A DNA stretch of 6,271 nt from Novosphingobium sp. (GCA_020853995.1 JADYXV010000274.1:1-6271), one strand, 5' to 3'; shown: positions 1 through 5,741, counted from the stretch's first letter. A program made the numbers and translations. Notes: a model not told the origin generated them from the sequence alone.

Positions 1-1
1 C

Positions 2-343
2 AACATCGAAGAGGGTGGTTCACTTTCCATCATCGCCACCGCGCTGATCGATACCGGCAGCCGCATGGACGAAGTGATCTTTGAAGAATTCAAGGGCACC
101 GGCAACTCGGAAATCGTGCTCGACCGCAAGGTTGCCGACAAGCGTATCTTCCCCGCGCTGGATGTGGGCAAGAGTGGCACCCGCAAGGAAGAACTGCTCG
201 TCGCCAAGGACCAGCTCAGCAAAATGTGGGTCCTGCGCCGCATCCTGATGCAGATGGGCACAATCGACGCGATGGAATTCCTGCTCGATAAGATGAAGGA
301 ATCCAAGACCAACGAAGATTTCTTCGCCACGATGAACCAGTAA
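2..343 (+). CDS. rho: Transcription termination factor Rho, C-terminal part (5' end outside window)
   Basis: The reading frame is open from base 2 and ends at TAA 341-343, giving the last 113 residues of Rho, the hexameric RNA-dependent ATPase that ends transcription at Rho-dependent sites. The visible part is the C-terminal half of the RecA-like ATPase domain and matches the family closely from memory of E. coli Rho. It opens with NIEEGGSLSIIATALIDTGS, followed by the R-loop region EEFKGTGN (from about base 83), DKRIFPALD, and SGTRKEELL. The Arg of SGTRKEELL (codon 182-184) corresponds to the E. coli arginine finger R366, which completes the neighbouring subunit's active site. The end, MGTIDAMEFLLDKMKESKTNEDFF, is also canonical. 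The RNA-binding N-terminal domain and Walker motifs lie upstream of the window. No frameshift is seen. The identification is secure; only the extent of the missing part is unknown. Confidence 0.97.
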   Translation, partial: NIEEGGSLSIIATALIDTGSRMDEVIFEEFKGTGNSEIVLDRKVADKRIFPALDVGKSGTRKEELLVAKDQLSKMWVLRRILMQMGTIDAMEFLLDKMKESKTNEDFFATMNQ

Positions 344-346
344 CCC

Positions 347-373
347 AAGGCCCGGAGAAATCCGGGCCTTTCT
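347..373 (+). terminator. Hairpin terminator of rho
   Basis: A perfect 10-bp stem, AAGGCCCGGA (347-356) with TCCGGGCCTT (361-370), is closed by a GAAA tetraloop (357-360). It begins four bases after the rho stop codon. The T tract is short (TTTCT from the stem end), so this is a strong hairpin with a weak U-run. It most likely ends the rho transcript or protects its 3' end. Confidence 0.8.
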
Positions 374-379
374 CCAATC

Positions 380-413
380 CCCCCTCCCGTTTACGGGAGG
401 GGCTAGGGGAGGG
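380..413. repeat. Short C/G-rich palindromic (REP-like) repeat
   Basis: CCCCTCCCG (381-389) pairs with CGGGAGGGG (394-402) around TTTA. A further AGGGGAGGG (405-413) lets the C-rich arm pair alternatively. Palindromes of this C4TC3 / G3AG4 type are, from general knowledge, scattered between genes in many sphingomonad genomes. Here it sits just after the rho terminator, a usual place for REP-like units. Copy number cannot be judged from one window. It could also act as a second hairpin that supports termination. Confidence 0.6.
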
Positions 414-528
414 CCTGTTATCAAAGGCCTGTTCCTGACAGCCCGTCATACCCCACCGTCACTTCGGGCAGGGGATAAATTCACACCGCGCGCTTGTTAA
501 CCGGCACCAAGCCCGCCACATTCAACGC

Positions 529-3069
529 ATGGCCAACCGCACGCCAGCGCAGATCCGGCGAACCGCTCATACCGGAGTGGTCAAGGCGGTGCTTGGCCCC
601 ACCAATACCGGCAAAACGCACCTTGCGATTGAGCGATTGTGCGCGCATTCATCGGGTGCCATCGGCTTTCCGCTGCGGCTTCTGGCGCGTGAGGTTTATG
701 ACCGCGTTTGCGCCATCAAAGGCCCCGAAAACGTCGCGCTGATCACCGGCGAGGAACGCATCGAGCCTAAAGGCGCGCGTTGGCACTTGTGCACGGTCGA
801 GGCCATGCCGAGCAGGCCCGATCTGGCCTTTATCGCGCTCGATGAAGCGCAACTCTCTGCCGATCCCGAACGCGGGCACGTGTTCACAGACCGGTTGCTC
901 CACACGCGTGGCCGCGAAGAAACCATGCTGCTGGGATCGGCTACCTTGCAGCCCATGATCAAAGCCTTGGTGCCCGAAGCAGAAATCATTTCCCGCCCGC
1001 GCTTTTCCACACTGACGCATATCGGCGCAAAGAAACTATCGCGCATCCCCCCGCGCAGTGCGATTGTCGCGTTCAGTGCCGAACAGGTCTATGTCATGGC
1101 TGAAATGCTGCGCCGGTTTCGTGGTGGCGCAGCGGTTGTCATGGGCGCGCTGTCCCCGCAAACGCGCAATGCCCAGGTCGCGATGTACCAGTCGGGCGAG
1201 GTTGATTATCTGGTCGCAACCGATGCCATCGGTATGGGGCTGAACCTCGATGTCCATCACGTCGCTTTCGCCGGCCTTTCCAAATACGACGGCCACCGCC
1301 ACCGCCGCCTTACCACCGCAGAGATGGCCCAGATTGCAGGCCGTGCAGGCCGCCATCAGCGCGACGGCACTTTCGGCACGCTGGCTGGAATGGGCGGGCA
1401 TGATCCCGAATTTTCCGAAGAGGAAGTCTACGCGATTGAAGAACACCGCTTCCCGCCGCTGACCAAGTTGTTCTGGCGTGAGGCAGAGCCGCGTTTCGAT
1501 AGCCTCGCCACGCTGATCGAGGACCTTGAAAGCCTGCCACCACGCAGCGAATTGCACATTCCACCCCAGTCGATTGACTTGGCAGTGTTGAAGCGCTTGT
1601 CGGAAGAGCCGGACACGTCCGACATTCGCGGGTCTCGTGCGGTCCAGCGGTTCTGGGACGTGTGCCGCTTGCCCGATTTCCGCCAGCAAGGCGCAGAAAC
1701 CCACAGCCGCTTTGTCGCGCGGTTGTGGCAGGATTTGCGCCACGGATATCTGGGTGCGGATTACGTGGCGCAGGCCATTGCCCAGCTTGATATTCCTTCA
1801 GGTGATATCGACACGCTGCAAGGCCGCATTTCCGCGATCCGGTCATGGTCCTATATCGCCCAGCGTGCCGATTGGGTGCTAGCCAAGGACGAAATGTCGG
1901 CCCGCGCCCGCGCTGTGGAAACCCGCCTGTCCGATGCGCTTCACGCGCGGCTGACCGAACGCTTCGTCAATCGCCGCACCACGGTATTGATGCGCAAGGC
2001 AGGCTCTGACGCGGGGCTATTGCCGGTGCGCCTGTCAGATTCCGGTGCCGTACTGGTGGATGATGAACCCATCGGCCATCTCGAAGGCTTCCGCTTCGTG
2101 GTTGATCCCCTCGCCCGCGCGGCAGACCGCAAGCTGTTGCTGGCGGCAGCAGAACGGCATTTGCCCGCGTTGTTTGAAACGCGCGCGGTTGAACTTCTTG
2201 CCAGTGCCAAAGAGCCTGACTGTTTGACGGTAGAAAATGCGGCGCTTGTCTGGCGCGGCATTACCGTGGCCAAACTGGAACGCGGGCGCGGATTGCTGGA
2301 ACCCAGGATCAAGCCCGACGCCACGCTGGACCGTTTCCCCCCACTGCTGAAAGCCCGCGTCGTGCAGGCATTGCAGGATTGGTTCGCGGCCCATGTTGCC
2401 CGTCTGCTCGGCCCCTTGGTCAATCTGGCAGAAGCGAGCCGCGCCAGCGATTCCGGTGCAAACTTGCGGGCATTGCTTCTCCATCTGGTTGAGGCAGGCG
2501 GCGTATTGCCACGCGACGATTCCGGGCTGGACCGGCTCGATGGTCCACAACGCGATCGCATGAAAAAGCTGGGCGTGCGGATTGGCGCGCTTGATCTGTT
2601 CGTGCCTGCCATGTTGCGGCCAGCACCGCTAAAACTTTGGGCGACGCTGGCAACGGTGTGGGGAGCCCGCCCGCTTGCTGTGCCTGTATCGGCCAGCCCC
2701 GTCATCATCGGCAAAGAACCGCCGCTCGGCTATCGCCGTCTTGGCGCTGAATGCTTGCGCGTCGATCTGGCTGAAAAGCTTCTGCACGCGGCACATCGCA
2801 CGCGTCTGGCAACCAAGGGGCGGCGGTTCTACCTTGATCCCGGCGTGGCGCGTTCGATGGGGCTCTCCACCGCCAGCTTTGCCGCCTTGCTACGGGCTGG
2901 TGGCTTTCGCGTGTTCATGGGCCGTGCCCTGTCTGAAGGGGCACAGGGTCCAGCCATGCCGCCGTTATGGGAATGGCGCCCGGCGCGCACAGGCGCTGCG
3001 CCTGAAGCGATTTCTTTGCCCACGCCAACAGGGGCTTTTGCGGCCTTGGCAGAACTTGTGACACGATAG
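529..3069 (+). CDS. SUV3-like DExH-box RNA helicase
   Basis: Predicted 846-aa ATP-dependent RNA helicase of superfamily 2, closest in its motifs to mitochondrial SUV3, which works in RNA turnover. Visible motifs are Walker A GPTNTGKT (23-30), TGEER (73-77), Walker B/motif II DEAQ (105-108), motif III SAT (137-139), motif V VATDAIGMGLNLD (229-241) and motif VI QIAGRAGR (268-275). The two RecA domains thus fill about residues 15-320. The remaining roughly 500 residues are only partly familiar: they should contain the SUV3-type helical region, but I recognise no domain in the last 300. The low-complexity basic tail common in alphaproteobacterial relatives is absent. ATG 529 is the first standard start after an in-frame stop at 436-438; no good Shine-Dalgarno precedes it, so the start is probable, not certain. 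It leads a likely operon with the S4 gene 13 nt downstream. It probably acts on RNA in the cytoplasm; its substrate and partner nuclease are unknown. Confidence 0.9.
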   Translation: MANRTPAQIRRTAHTGVVKAVLGPTNTGKTHLAIERLCAHSSGAIGFPLRLLAREVYDRVCAIKGPENVALITGEERIEPKGARWHLCTVEAMPSRPDLAFIALDEAQLSADPERGHVFTDRLLHTRGREETMLLGSATLQPMIKALVPEAEIISRPRFSTLTHIGAKKLSRIPPRSAIVAFSAEQVYVMAEMLRRFRGGAAVVMGALSPQTRNAQVAMYQSGEVDYLVATDAIGMGLNLDVHHVAFAGLSKYDGHRHRRLTTAEMAQIAGRAGRHQRDGTFGTLAGMGGHDPEFSEEEVYAIEEHRFPPLTKLFWREAEPRFDSLATLIEDLESLPPRSELHIPPQSIDLAVLKRLSEEPDTSDIRGSRAVQRFWDVCRLPDFRQQGAETHSRFVARLWQDLRHGYLGADYVAQAIAQLDIPSGDIDTLQGRISAIRSWSYIAQRADWVLAKDEMSARARAVETRLSDALHARLTERFVNRRTTVLMRKAGSDAGLLPVRLSDSGAVLVDDEPIGHLEGFRFVVDPLARAADRKLLLAAAERHLPALFETRAVELLASAKEPDCLTVENAALVWRGITVAKLERGRGLLEPRIKPDATLDRFPPLLKARVVQALQDWFAAHVARLLGPLVNLAEASRASDSGANLRALLLHLVEAGGVLPRDDSGLDRLDGPQRDRMKKLGVRIGALDLFVPAMLRPAPLKLWATLATVWGARPLAVPVSASPVIIGKEPPLGYRRLGAECLRVDLAEKLLHAAHRTRLATKGRRFYLDPGVARSMGLSTASFAALLRAGGFRVFMGRALSEGAQGPAMPPLWEWRPARTGAAPEAISLPTPTGAFAALAELVTR

Positions 3070-3074
3070 GGGAG
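3069..3074 (+). promoter_or_regulatory. Shine-Dalgarno site that fixes a TTG start
   Basis: GGGGAG overlaps the last base of the helicase stop codon and lies 8 nt before TTG 3083. An in-frame stop at 3059-3061 and the lack of any ATG or GTG before the S4 domain make TTG the only sensible start. The position suggests translational coupling to the helicase. Confidence 0.75.
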
Positions 3075-3082
3075 AGGCGCAG

Positions 3083-3361
3083 TTGCGGATCGACAAGGTG
3101 CTTTGGTTTTTGCGGTTTTCCGGATCGCGCGGAATGGCGCAAAACTGGGTGGCTGATGGCCATATCCGTCTGAACGGCCGCCGTGTGGAACGCCCCAGTG
3201 CCGATGTGAAATGCGGCGATGTGCTGGTCCTGCCTTTGCCCACCCGTGTAAGCGTGATCGAGGTTTTGAGCATTCCTGTACGCCGTGGACCCGCATTAGA
3301 AGCGCAGGGGTGCTATCGGGTGCTTGACGATCTGGGTGCAACGCCTCTAGCACGGCCTTAA
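3083..3361 (+). CDS. S4-domain RNA-binding protein (Hsp15-like)
   Basis: Small 92-aa protein, almost entirely an S4 RNA-binding fold. The pattern RIDKVLWFLRF (2-12), then GHIRLNGRRVERPSADVKCGD (about 31-51), is the S4 signature seen in Hsp15/HslR and in S4-type RNA-modifying enzymes. No catalytic domain follows, so it should bind structured RNA only. Hsp15 binds free 50S subunits carrying nascent chains, and a similar ribosome-associated role is possible but unproven here. The start is TTG, backed by GGGGAG 8 nt upstream; starting at the next ATG (3134) would delete the first helix of the S4 fold. The gene follows the helicase by 13 nt and precedes fdxA by 26 nt, so co-transcription is likely. 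A helicase next to an RNA-binding protein hints at a joint role in RNA or ribosome handling, but that is inference. Confidence 0.9.
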   Translation: MRIDKVLWFLRFSGSRGMAQNWVADGHIRLNGRRVERPSADVKCGDVLVLPLPTRVSVIEVLSIPVRRGPALEAQGCYRVLDDLGATPLARP

Positions 3362-3387
3362 AGAGTTACTGAGGGACGAAATTCGCC

Positions 3388-3726
3388 ATGACCTACGTCG
3401 TCACTGACGCCTGCATTCGTTGTAAATTCATGGATTGCGTCGAGGTTTGCCCCGTCGACTGCTTCTACGAAGGCGAAAACATGCTGGTAATCAACCCCAG
3501 CGAATGCATCGATTGCGGCGTTTGCGAACCCGAATGCCCTGCCGAAGCGATTCTGCCTGACACCGAATCGGGCCTTGAGCAGTGGCTTGAACTGAACACC
3601 AAGTATTCGGCGGAATGGCCCAATATCACCGCCAAGAAGGACGCTCCCGCCGATGCTGATGAGCATAAGGGCGAAGACGGCAAGTTCGAAAAGTACTTCT
3701 CGGCCGAACCTGGCGAAGGCGATTGA
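3388..3726 (+). CDS. fdxA: Seven-iron ferredoxin FdxA ([3Fe-4S][4Fe-4S])
   Basis: A 112-aa soluble electron-transfer protein with one 3Fe-4S and one 4Fe-4S cluster. Its cysteines fall exactly as in the Azotobacter ferredoxin I family, counting Met as 1: C9, C17 and C50 should bind the 3Fe-4S cluster, and C21, C40, C43 and C46 the 4Fe-4S cluster. C12 and C25 are the usual extra cysteines. The C-terminal extension with WPNIT (about residues 76-80) and a GKFEKYFS segment is typical of proteobacterial FdxA, as is the length. GAGGGA (3371-3376) lies 11 nt before ATG. It is the last gene of the probable helicase-S4-fdxA unit; the stop is followed by the structured gap before carD. The redox partner is not indicated by the neighbours. 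This gene order next to carD is, to my knowledge, common in alphaproteobacteria. Confidence 0.97.
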   Translation: MTYVVTDACIRCKFMDCVEVCPVDCFYEGENMLVINPSECIDCGVCEPECPAEAILPDTESGLEQWLELNTKYSAEWPNITAKKDAPADADEHKGEDGKFEKYFSAEPGEGD

Positions 3727-3770
3727 TCTGACGCCTGCCACCCCTTTCCACCCTGTCTGATCCTGCACGA

Positions 3771-3795
3771 TGTTGCCGCTGATATAGCGGCAACA
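3771..3795. repeat. 10-bp perfect inverted repeat after fdxA
   Basis: TGTTGCCGCT (3771-3780) pairs perfectly with AGCGGCAACA (3786-3795) around GATAT. No T tract follows, so it is a poor intrinsic terminator. It may stabilise the 3' end of the fdxA transcript or be an operator for a dimeric regulator. Confidence 0.6.
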
Positions 3796-3862
3796 AACGA
3801 TTTACAGTGCAGTGCACACAGGGCTGGTAAAATTGTTGCAGAAGTGTTAGTAAGCTTGCCAA

Positions 3863-3896
3863 GCGCCGGTGGGTTGAACCCTGTCCGGCGCCTTTT
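3863..3896 (+). terminator. Probable intrinsic terminator of the fdxA operon
   Basis: GCGCCGG (3863-3869) pairs with CCGGCGC (3885-3891); inside, GGG (3871-3873) can pair with CCC (3879-3881). The stem is followed by C and TTTT (3893-3896). It lies about 137 nt past the fdxA stop. The loop is long and the U-run short, so strength is moderate. Its 3' edge overlaps the next hairpin by two bases. Confidence 0.5.
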
Positions 3897-3910
3897 CACC
3901 ACGAAAAGGC
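3890..3910. repeat. 8-bp hairpin that captures the upstream T tract
   Basis: GCCTTTTC (3890-3897) pairs perfectly with GAAAAGGC (3903-3910) around ACCAC. It shares bases 3890-3891 with the preceding GC-rich stem and uses that stem's T4 run as its own arm. The two hairpins therefore compete at the edge. On the opposite strand the pairing is the same, with the same CCTTTTC pattern. Confidence 0.5.
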
Positions 3911-3943
3911 AGGACAACAAAAGCAAACGGATCGCTGGGCCTC

Positions 3944-3980
3944 GCAAGACTGCCTGATGGGCGGTGTCTTGCTGCTTTTT
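3944..3980 (+). terminator. Terminator-like hairpin in the carD leader
   Basis: GCAAG (3944-3948) pairs with CTTGC (3968-3972), and ACTGCC (3949-3954) pairs with GGCGGT (3960-3965, one G-U pair). This gives an 11-bp stem with a 2-nt bulge (3966-3967) and a TGATG loop. TGC and TTTTT (3976-3980) follow. It ends 58 nt before the carD ATG. It may be an attenuator of carD or the terminator of a small upstream transcript. Confidence 0.6.
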
Positions 3981-4025
3981 CCCCGATGAAGCACCCTGTG
4001 ACCGCTGGCCCGTCTGTGCCGCGTC

Positions 4026-4032
4026 GAAAGGA
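4026..4032 (+). promoter_or_regulatory. Shine-Dalgarno site that fixes the carD start
   Basis: GAAAGGA ends 6 nt before ATG 4039. An in-frame ATG at 3964 has no such site, lies inside the preceding terminator-like hairpin, and would add a Cys-rich N-terminus unlike the family. Confidence 0.8.
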
Positions 4033-4038
4033 ATACCA

Positions 4039-4569
4039 ATGGCAGTCAAGGCTCTCGCCTTCGATGTTGGGGACTACGTCGTTTATCCAAAGCATGGTGT
4101 CGGCCGCGTGGTCGAGCTTCAGGACGAAGAAATTGCCGGCATGAAGCTCCAGCTTTATGTCCTGCGCTTTGAAAAAGAACGCATGACCTTGCGCGTTCCT
4201 GTAAACAAGGTTGAATCGATCGGCATGCGCAAACTGTCGTCTGACAAGACGCTGCGCGAAGCGCTCGATACGCTCAAGGGCAAGCCCAAGGTCAAGCGCA
4301 CGATGTGGTCGCGCCGCGCCCAGGAATACGAAGCGAAGATCAATTCAGGTGATCTGGTTTCCATCGCCGAAGTGACCCGCGATCTGTTCCGCGCTGATGA
4401 TCAGCCAGAACAGTCCTACTCCGAACGCCAGATCTTCGAAGCGGCCTCGTCACGCCTCGCGCGCGAACTCGCCGCCATGGAAAAGACGGACGAGCCTGCT
4501 GCGCTCAAGAAGATTCTCGAAATCCTCAACGAACACGCGCCAAAGTACTACGAAACACCAGCGGCATAA
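4039..4569 (+). CDS. carD: CarD/CdnL-family RNA polymerase-binding transcription factor
   Basis: A 176-aa general transcription factor. Family members bind the RNA polymerase beta subunit and stabilise the open promoter complex, acting widely at rRNA and growth genes; in alphaproteobacteria the homologue is also called CdnL. The N-terminal Tudor-like polymerase-interaction domain covers about residues 8-68, with VGDYVVYPKHGVGRV (10-24) and LRVPVNKVESIGMRKLS (51-67). A helical C-terminal DNA-binding domain follows. W90 in TMWSRRAQEY matches the conserved Trp that wedges at the upstream edge of the -10 region in characterised CarD proteins. The length is normal. The start is set by GAAAGGA 6 nt upstream. 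The gene is monocistronic on the visible evidence: a structured leader precedes it and a strong terminator begins 32 nt after its stop codon. Confidence 0.95.
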   Translation: MAVKALAFDVGDYVVYPKHGVGRVVELQDEEIAGMKLQLYVLRFEKERMTLRVPVNKVESIGMRKLSSDKTLREALDTLKGKPKVKRTMWSRRAQEYEAKINSGDLVSIAEVTRDLFRADDQPEQSYSERQIFEAASSRLARELAAMEKTDEPAALKKILEILNEHAPKYYETPAA

Positions 4570-4571
4570 CG

Positions 4572-4601
4572 CTGTTTCGCAATTCTTGCGTTGCAAAACA
4601 G
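4572..4601. repeat. Small hairpin between carD stop and terminator
   Basis: CTGTTT (4572-4577) pairs with AAACAG (4596-4601), and CGCAA (4578-4582) with TTGCG (4586-4590). It starts two bases after the carD stop and shares its last base with the terminator. It probably shields the mRNA 3' end. Confidence 0.4.
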
Positions 4602-4628
4602 GCCTCCGGGAAACCGGGGGCCTTTTTT
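4601..4628 (+). terminator. Intrinsic terminator of carD
   Basis: GGCCTCCGG (4601-4609) pairs with CCGGGGGCC (4614-4622) with one G-U pair, closed by a GAAA tetraloop. Six T follow directly (4623-4628). This is the strongest intrinsic terminator in the window. Confidence 0.92.
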
Positions 4629-4702
4629 GGGTTTGTGTCAGCTCCAAGCACGACCTCGCCCGCTTTGGCGGATGATGCTGGCAGGCTCCGCTTCGGATTT
4701 TT

Positions 4703-4794
4703 GTTTCGCGCAGAGGCGCAGAGGAAGCAGAGAACGCTGAGAAACAAGTCATCGCCTCTGCGAACTCCTTTTCCTCTGCGCCTCTGCGCGAAAC
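4703..4794. repeat. 92-bp palindromic repeat with 23-bp perfect arms
   Basis: The arms are 4703-4725 and 4772-4794, perfect reverse complements of 23 bases that start GTTTCGCGCAGAGG and end CCTCTGCGCGAAAC. The 46-base interior has further pairing: GCAGAG (4727-4732) with CTCTGC (4756-4761). The arms themselves contain a tandem CGCAGAGG / CGCAGAGGA unit. Related GCAGAGGCGCAGAG palindromes occur between genes in various bacteria, from general knowledge. No open reading frame or target-site duplication is evident, so a REP/BIME-like or miniature mobile element is the best guess. Confidence 0.8.
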
Positions 4795-4865
4795 CCCTAT
4801 TTACAACGTTGTCCGATCAACGCCCCGCCCCGCTCCACCAATGACATGGCGCATACCGGATCACC

Positions 4866-4883
4866 GTGTTACATCCCTAACAC
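4866..4883. promoter_or_regulatory. Possible operator palindrome before the lipoprotein gene
   Basis: GTGTTA (4866-4871) and TAACAC (4878-4883) form a 6-bp inverted repeat with a 6-base spacer, ending just before the ribosome binding site. The size suits a dimeric repressor site or a small hairpin in the leader. No regulator is identified. Confidence 0.25.
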
Positions 4884-4886
4884 AGT

Positions 4887-4894
4887 GAGAAGGA
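4887..4894 (+). promoter_or_regulatory. Shine-Dalgarno site that fixes the lipoprotein start
   Basis: GAGAAGGA lies 8 nt before ATG 4903. The earlier in-frame ATG at 4846 would place 19 extra residues ahead of the signal peptide and has no such site. Confidence 0.8.
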
Positions 4895-4902
4895 TCAAGG
4901 TC

Positions 4903-5610
4903 ATGTTGCAAACACTTGTTCGTGCCGTCGCCGGTGTTGCGATGTTGGGGTTGGCTACCGCGCTTGCCGGGTGTGATGCAGCAAACATCGCATTCGATGG
5001 CAAAAAGGGCGTGCCACTGGCCGATCTGGACATGACCGGCCCTGCCCCCACCGCAATCACGCTGTTTGGCCCCGAAAATGTGCGCGTCGTGCGCGGTGAC
5101 AAATTGGCGATCACGGTTGAGGGCGAAAGTGCCGACAAGCTGCGATTTGCCTTGTCGGAAGGCGGACTTGGCATTGTGCATGAAGATTGGAAGATCGGCA
5201 CAAACATGCGCGCCGCCACGGTCAACGTCACCCTGCCGCTGCTTAGCGAGATCGTTCTGGCAGGATCGGGTAATGTCATCGCTGATCAAATGGGCGGCCC
5301 GGAAGCGAAAATCGTGATTGCCGGTTCAGGTATCGTTGAAGCGCGCGCGATTGATACGCCAAAACTCGATGTCGATGTGGTCGGCTCGGGCAAGTTGCGC
5401 GCGGGCGGCAAGACCAAGGCCATGAAGCTGACTGTGGCGGGCAGCGGCGATGCTGAAATGGATAGTCTGAACGCCGACGAGGTGAAAGTCGATGTCGCCG
5501 GATCAGGCAATGCGCGCTTCGCCTCGAACGGGAACGTCAATGCCAACATCGTTGGTTCGGGTGAAGTTCGCGTGTTTGGCCGCGCCACCTGCAAGGTCAA
5601 TTCTGTGTGA
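4903..5610 (+). CDS. DUF2807 (GIN-type) lipoprotein
   Basis: Predicted 235-aa lipoprotein. The N-terminus is a signal peptide with a lipobox, LAG before C24, so C24 should be lipidated after cleavage by signal peptidase II. Asp at +2 (D25) is an inner-membrane retention signal in E. coli; whether the rule holds here is uncertain. The body fits the DUF2807 family: an opening segment ITLFGPENVRVVRGDKLAITVEG (52-74) and then six GSG turns at residues 121, 141, 161, 180, 200 and 218, spaced 18-20 residues apart. This ladder predicts a right-handed parallel beta-helix with one rung per repeat. The family has no established function and is found in the envelope of many Gram-negative bacteria. A lone Cys (C230) sits near the C-terminus. 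The gene stands alone, 170 nt before the next one. Confidence 0.9.
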   Translation: MLQTLVRAVAGVAMLGLATALAGCDAANIAFDGKKGVPLADLDMTGPAPTAITLFGPENVRVVRGDKLAITVEGESADKLRFALSEGGLGIVHEDWKIGTNMRAATVNVTLPLLSEIVLAGSGNVIADQMGGPEAKIVIAGSGIVEARAIDTPKLDVDVVGSGKLRAGGKTKAMKLTVAGSGDAEMDSLNADEVKVDVAGSGNARFASNGNVNANIVGSGEVRVFGRATCKVNSV

Positions 5611-5735
5611 TCAGGCAAACTGGTGTGCGAAAACGGCGTCACGCCTGCAACAGACAGCAGTGAAGCGTCCGACAGACCGTGAAATAAATACGGCACCACG
5701 CGTGTTTGATCACATACCGTCAATGTTCGCCCTGC

Positions 5736-5741
5736 TATAGA
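5736..5741 (+). promoter_or_regulatory. Possible -10 element for the small lipoprotein gene
   Basis: TATAGA lies 39 nt before ATG 5781, a sensible distance for a promoter, but no good -35 is found 16-18 bp upstream. The gap 5611-5780 otherwise shows only a weak GGCG/CGCC hairpin near 5634-5645 with no T tract. Confidence 0.25.

Larger units (their letters stand above)
3727..4038 (+). other. Non-coding, hairpin-rich region between fdxA and carD
   Basis: This 312-base stretch has no credible gene. It contains four inverted repeats, listed separately: 3771-3795, 3863-3896, 3890-3910 and 3944-3980. The best -10-like element is TAAAAT at 3828-3833, with no convincing -35 (TTTACA at 3801-3806 is 21 bp away, too far). 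No clear promoter is visible between the last hairpin (ending 3980) and carD at 4039, so carD transcripts probably start upstream and carry some of these hairpins as a 5' leader. Alternatively a small RNA is made here. Confidence 0.6.
4570..4902. other. Non-coding gap between carD and the DUF2807 lipoprotein
   Basis: This 333-base stretch holds the carD hairpin and terminator, a 92-bp palindromic repeat (4703-4794), and about 100 bases of leader before the lipoprotein gene. Between terminator and repeat, TCCG (4687-4690) and CGGA (4694-4697) form a 4-bp stem followed by TTTTT (4698-4702), too weak to call. ACAACGTTGT (4803-4812) is a perfect 10-bp palindrome. I see no convincing -35/-10 pair here, although a promoter for the lipoprotein is expected. 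Confidence 0.55.

Noticed and set aside
412..433. Direct repeat GGCCTGTT at 412-419 and 426-433
   Set aside because: Only 8 bases, next to a palindromic repeat; it could be chance or a duplication scar and supports no specific claim.
1036..1743. 235-codon open frame on the minus strand
   Set aside because: It lies opposite the conserved helicase motifs V and VI, with no recognisable domain or ribosome site.
1941..2714. 257-codon open frame on the minus strand
   Set aside because: It lies wholly inside the helicase gene, its translation is low-complexity Ser/Arg/Ala-rich, and it matches the usual antisense shadow of a GC-rich gene.
3465..4049. 194-codon minus-strand frame across fdxA and the carD leader
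   Set aside because: Its translation is compositionally odd and spans the reverse of fdxA cysteine codons and hairpins; no coding signal.
3964..4569. Longer carD reading frame starting at ATG 3964
   Set aside because: It starts inside the terminator-like hairpin, lacks a ribosome site, and adds 25 Cys-rich residues not seen in CarD proteins; ATG 4039 has a good site.
4635..4844. 69-codon frame and overlapping minus-strand frames within the 92-bp repeat
   Set aside because: They are products of the palindrome and its repeated CAGAGG units, not genes.
4846..4902. N-terminal extension of the DUF2807 lipoprotein
   Set aside because: It would put 19 residues ahead of a proper lipoprotein signal peptide; the GAGAAGGA site supports ATG 4903.
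5612..5647. Possible terminator after the DUF2807 lipoprotein (CAGGC/GCCTG and GGCG/CGCC pairs)
   Set aside because: The two pairings conflict, stems are 4-5 bp, and no T tract follows.
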